From the NCBI GenBank assembly GCA_031290205.1, contig JAITNZ010000228.1:1-24063 (forward strand): a stretch of 24,063 nucleotides of DNA, in the 5' to 3' direction. Origin of the DNA: Spirochaetaceae bacterium. Lineage in GTDB: Bacteria > Spirochaetota > Spirochaetia > Treponematales > Breznakiellaceae. Under the pieces are notes generated by a model that did no database searches, was not told the origin of the DNA, and saw nothing but the letters and a program-made list of their open reading frames with translations. Numbering within the stretch: position 1 is the stretch's first letter; each line of letters begins with the position of its first letter. Shown here piece by piece: positions 22,724 through 24,063 of the stretch. The position numbers and the translations under genes were made by a program.

Positions 22724-23101
22724 CTATGCCTTTGCCTTCTTTGGAGCTTTCGGTTTGGTTCCCGCCGTTTTTATCTTTCCTTTGCCCTTCGCCAACTCAG
22801 CTTTGTCTTTTGGTTTGGCTTTTACGGTTTTTAACTTTTCAAGCAACTTGGCGGCTTTGGTGAGGGTTGCTTTCTCTAATCGGTCTGTTTTTATGATAGC
22901 TTCCAGCGCCTTTTTTTCGAGATGTTCTTTGAATATTCTGCGTCCGTAGGATATCTTTGATTTCATGGTGTTTTCGGAAAAATTTTCGTTTTTACGCATT
23001 TCATTTTTAATTTCCGTCGGGCTTACATTTTTTTCGTACAGGGCGAAGTATTTGACAAGCGTCTCTTTGCCCGCTCTTAGTAGATAGGTTTCTAATTCCA
23101 T
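22724..23101 (-). CDS. Lysine-rich protein with histone-like tail
   Basis: 125 residues. The first 60 look like a helical domain with a helix-turn-helix flavour (VSPTEIKNEMRKNENFSENTM). The last 45 are almost all Lys, Ala, Pro, Gly and Thr (KTVKAKPKDKAELAKGKGK, ending KAPKKAKA), like the tail of histone H1 or chlamydial Hc1. This suggests DNA binding or compaction, but I recognise no family. AAGGA lies 11 bases before the ATG. It is convergent with the TPR gene, 34 bases apart, and monocistronic. Confidence 0.7.
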   Translation of the reverse strand: MELETYLLRAGKETLVKYFALYEKNVSPTEIKNEMRKNENFSENTMKSKISYGRRIFKEHLEKKALEAIIKTDRLEKATLTKAAKLLEKLKTVKAKPKDKAELAKGKGKIKTAGTKPKAPKKAKA

Positions 23102-23205
23102 AAGTTTGTTTTTCCTTTTTTATGACTAAATTTGCTGACTTTGCATGACAGCTTTTGTATTGTAGCAGGATTTGGGAAAAAGGGCAAGTGAAGGAGAACT
23201 GAGTC

Positions 23206-23331
23206 CAGCAGTTCCGAATTCAAAATGTAATTCTTTATAGGATAAAGAGTTACGCGGACACTGTTTTTTACCGGTTTTTTGCTATTTCTTTATATTGTAA
23301 GGAGTTACAGAGTTTGAATTCGGAACTGCTG
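23206..23331. mobile_element. 126-bp inverted-repeat element with 9-bp target duplication
   Basis: Perfect 19-bp ends, CAGCAGTTCCGAATTCAAA and its reverse complement. The direct repeat AACTGAGTC flanks it at 23197-23205 and 23332-23340. The interior is also partly symmetrical (TGTAATTCTTTATA against TATTGTAAGGAGTTACA). No reading frame; it must use a transposase in trans. Confidence 0.93.
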
Positions 23332-23430
23332 AACTGAGTCTAAAATTATAGTCCAGAAACAAATCTTTCACCTTGTGATTGTGATTCTTCAATTAGTTGA
23401 ACTATAGAAAAATATATCTTTGACTTAATT

Positions 23431-23532
23431 TTATTCTACCTCAATCCCCTCATACTCCACCGCACTCAACGGAAACTCCAGCTCTATTACCTTGACTTCA
23501 TCATACGTCAAATTAGATCCCTGATACACCAT
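23431..23532 (-). CDS. 33-residue ORF, possible remnant
   Basis: MVYQGSNLTYDEVKVIELEF continues to ...YEGIEVE and stops. The frame upstream reads IDG from an in-frame TAA. There is no good ribosome site. The strongly acidic, ordered sequence looks like the end of a real protein rather than noise. No family was recognised. The rest of 23341-23620 is AT-rich and otherwise empty. Confidence 0.25.
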   Translation of the reverse strand: MVYQGSNLTYDEVKVIELEFPLSAVEYEGIEVE

Positions 23533-23620
23533 CCCATCAATTTACTCCATGCTATCACAAACCCCCGCCTCGTGCAAGCCTCCGATAATCTCTATATCAC
23601 ACTTTCTTTCGGAGGCATTT

Positions 23621-24063
23621 ATGGTATACGGTTATATTCGGGTCAGTACGGACAAGCAGACTGTGGAAAATCAACGCTTTGAAATCCAACGGTTTTGCAT
23701 AAAAAACGAGCTGGCGGTTGGGCAGTGGATTGAAGAAACAATCAGCGGTACAAAATCGCCGGAAAAACGTTTGCTGGGGCCTCTTCTAGCCGGTATTAAA
23801 AAAGACGACTTAATCATCTGCTCGGAACTGTCTCGGCTGGGGCGCAGTCTGTTTATGATTATGTCGATACTAAATCATCTTATGGGCATCGGCGCGCGAG
23901 TATGGACAATCAAGGACAACTACCGGCTTGGCGACGATATTCAGTCAAAAGTGCTGGCATTTGCATTTGGGTTGTCGGCGGAAATTGAGCGCGACTTGAT
24001 TTCGCAAAGGACAAAAGAGGCGCTGGCACGCATAGCTGCTGAAGGGAAACATATTGGCAGACG
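23621..24063 (+). CDS. Serine recombinase, Mpi-type DNA invertase (cut by right edge)
   Basis: 147 residues are visible. MVYGYIRVSTDKQT carries the nucleophilic Ser9. SRLGRSL (71-77) and the C-terminal SAEIERDLISQRTKEAL, the start of the long E helix, complete the resolvase domain (PF00239). EETISGTKSPEKR and VWTIKDNYRLGDDIQSKVLA are particularly like the Mpi invertases of Bacteroides that flip promoters at many loci. The helix-turn-helix end lies outside the window. GGAGG is five bases upstream of the ATG. Small invertases and resolvases are close relatives, so the role is inferred from sequence style alone. Confidence 0.88.
   Translation, partial: MVYGYIRVSTDKQTVENQRFEIQRFCIKNELAVGQWIEETISGTKSPEKRLLGPLLAGIKKDDLIICSELSRLGRSLFMIMSILNHLMGIGARVWTIKDNYRLGDDIQSKVLAFAFGLSAEIERDLISQRTKEALARIAAEGKHIGR

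Overview
The window looks like chromosome from a Treponema-like spirochaete. The grounds are the order rplM-rpsI-recX, a DegT aminotransferase overlapping a divergent xanthine-dehydrogenase-like set (I recall a similar pairing in Treponema pallidum but could not check it), a TPR exoprotein and a single-POTRA outer-membrane barrel, on a mid-GC background with repeat-laden intergenic DNA. The species is not determined; a gut or termite-gut treponeme would fit.

Layout. Positions 1-5710 are accessory DNA, all on the minus strand: a PDDEXK-type AAA ATPase cut by the left edge, an IS30 transposase remnant fused to a genomic repeat, an RgpF-like polysaccharide gene interrupted by a run of 17 G, a Fic protein, and an AAA_14/DUF4143 ATPase with twin palindromes at its promoter. 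Positions 5718-11918 are a minus-strand surface-sugar and envelope block: aroB, an outer-membrane barrel gene, manC, a decapitated ABC-2 permease, three 66-bp tandem repeats, then gmd and fcl. ManC, Gmd and Fcl together make GDP-L-fucose from mannose-1-phosphate. Positions 11926-12832 are a repeat cluster. Positions 12870-17181 are a tightly overlapping four-gene minus-strand operon: DegT aminotransferase, molybdenum subunit, 2Fe-2S subunit and FAD subunit. Positions 17182-18003 are about 0.8 kb of palindromic repeats. The plus strand then carries a DUF2158-like gene, tRNA-Pro(GGG), rplM, rpsI and recX, followed by a TPR protein. The right end holds a lysine-rich protein, a small inverted-repeat element and a serine recombinase of the Mpi invertase type that runs off the edge.

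The most notable signals are: (1) a probable phase-variable switch, where the RgpF-like gene is out of frame at G17 and would be restored at 15 or 18 G; (2) two small inverted-repeat elements with the same ends, each flanked by a perfect 9-bp direct repeat (target-site duplication); (3) several other families of intergenic repeats, some placed directly in front of aroB and rplM and inside the rplM-rpsI operon; and (4) a molybdenum hydroxylase set whose large subunit has lost the usual substrate Arg and glycine-rich loop while the small subunit keeps all eight cluster cysteines. A Mpi-like DNA invertase lies about 20 kb from the G-tract gene, so the organism may use two kinds of switching.
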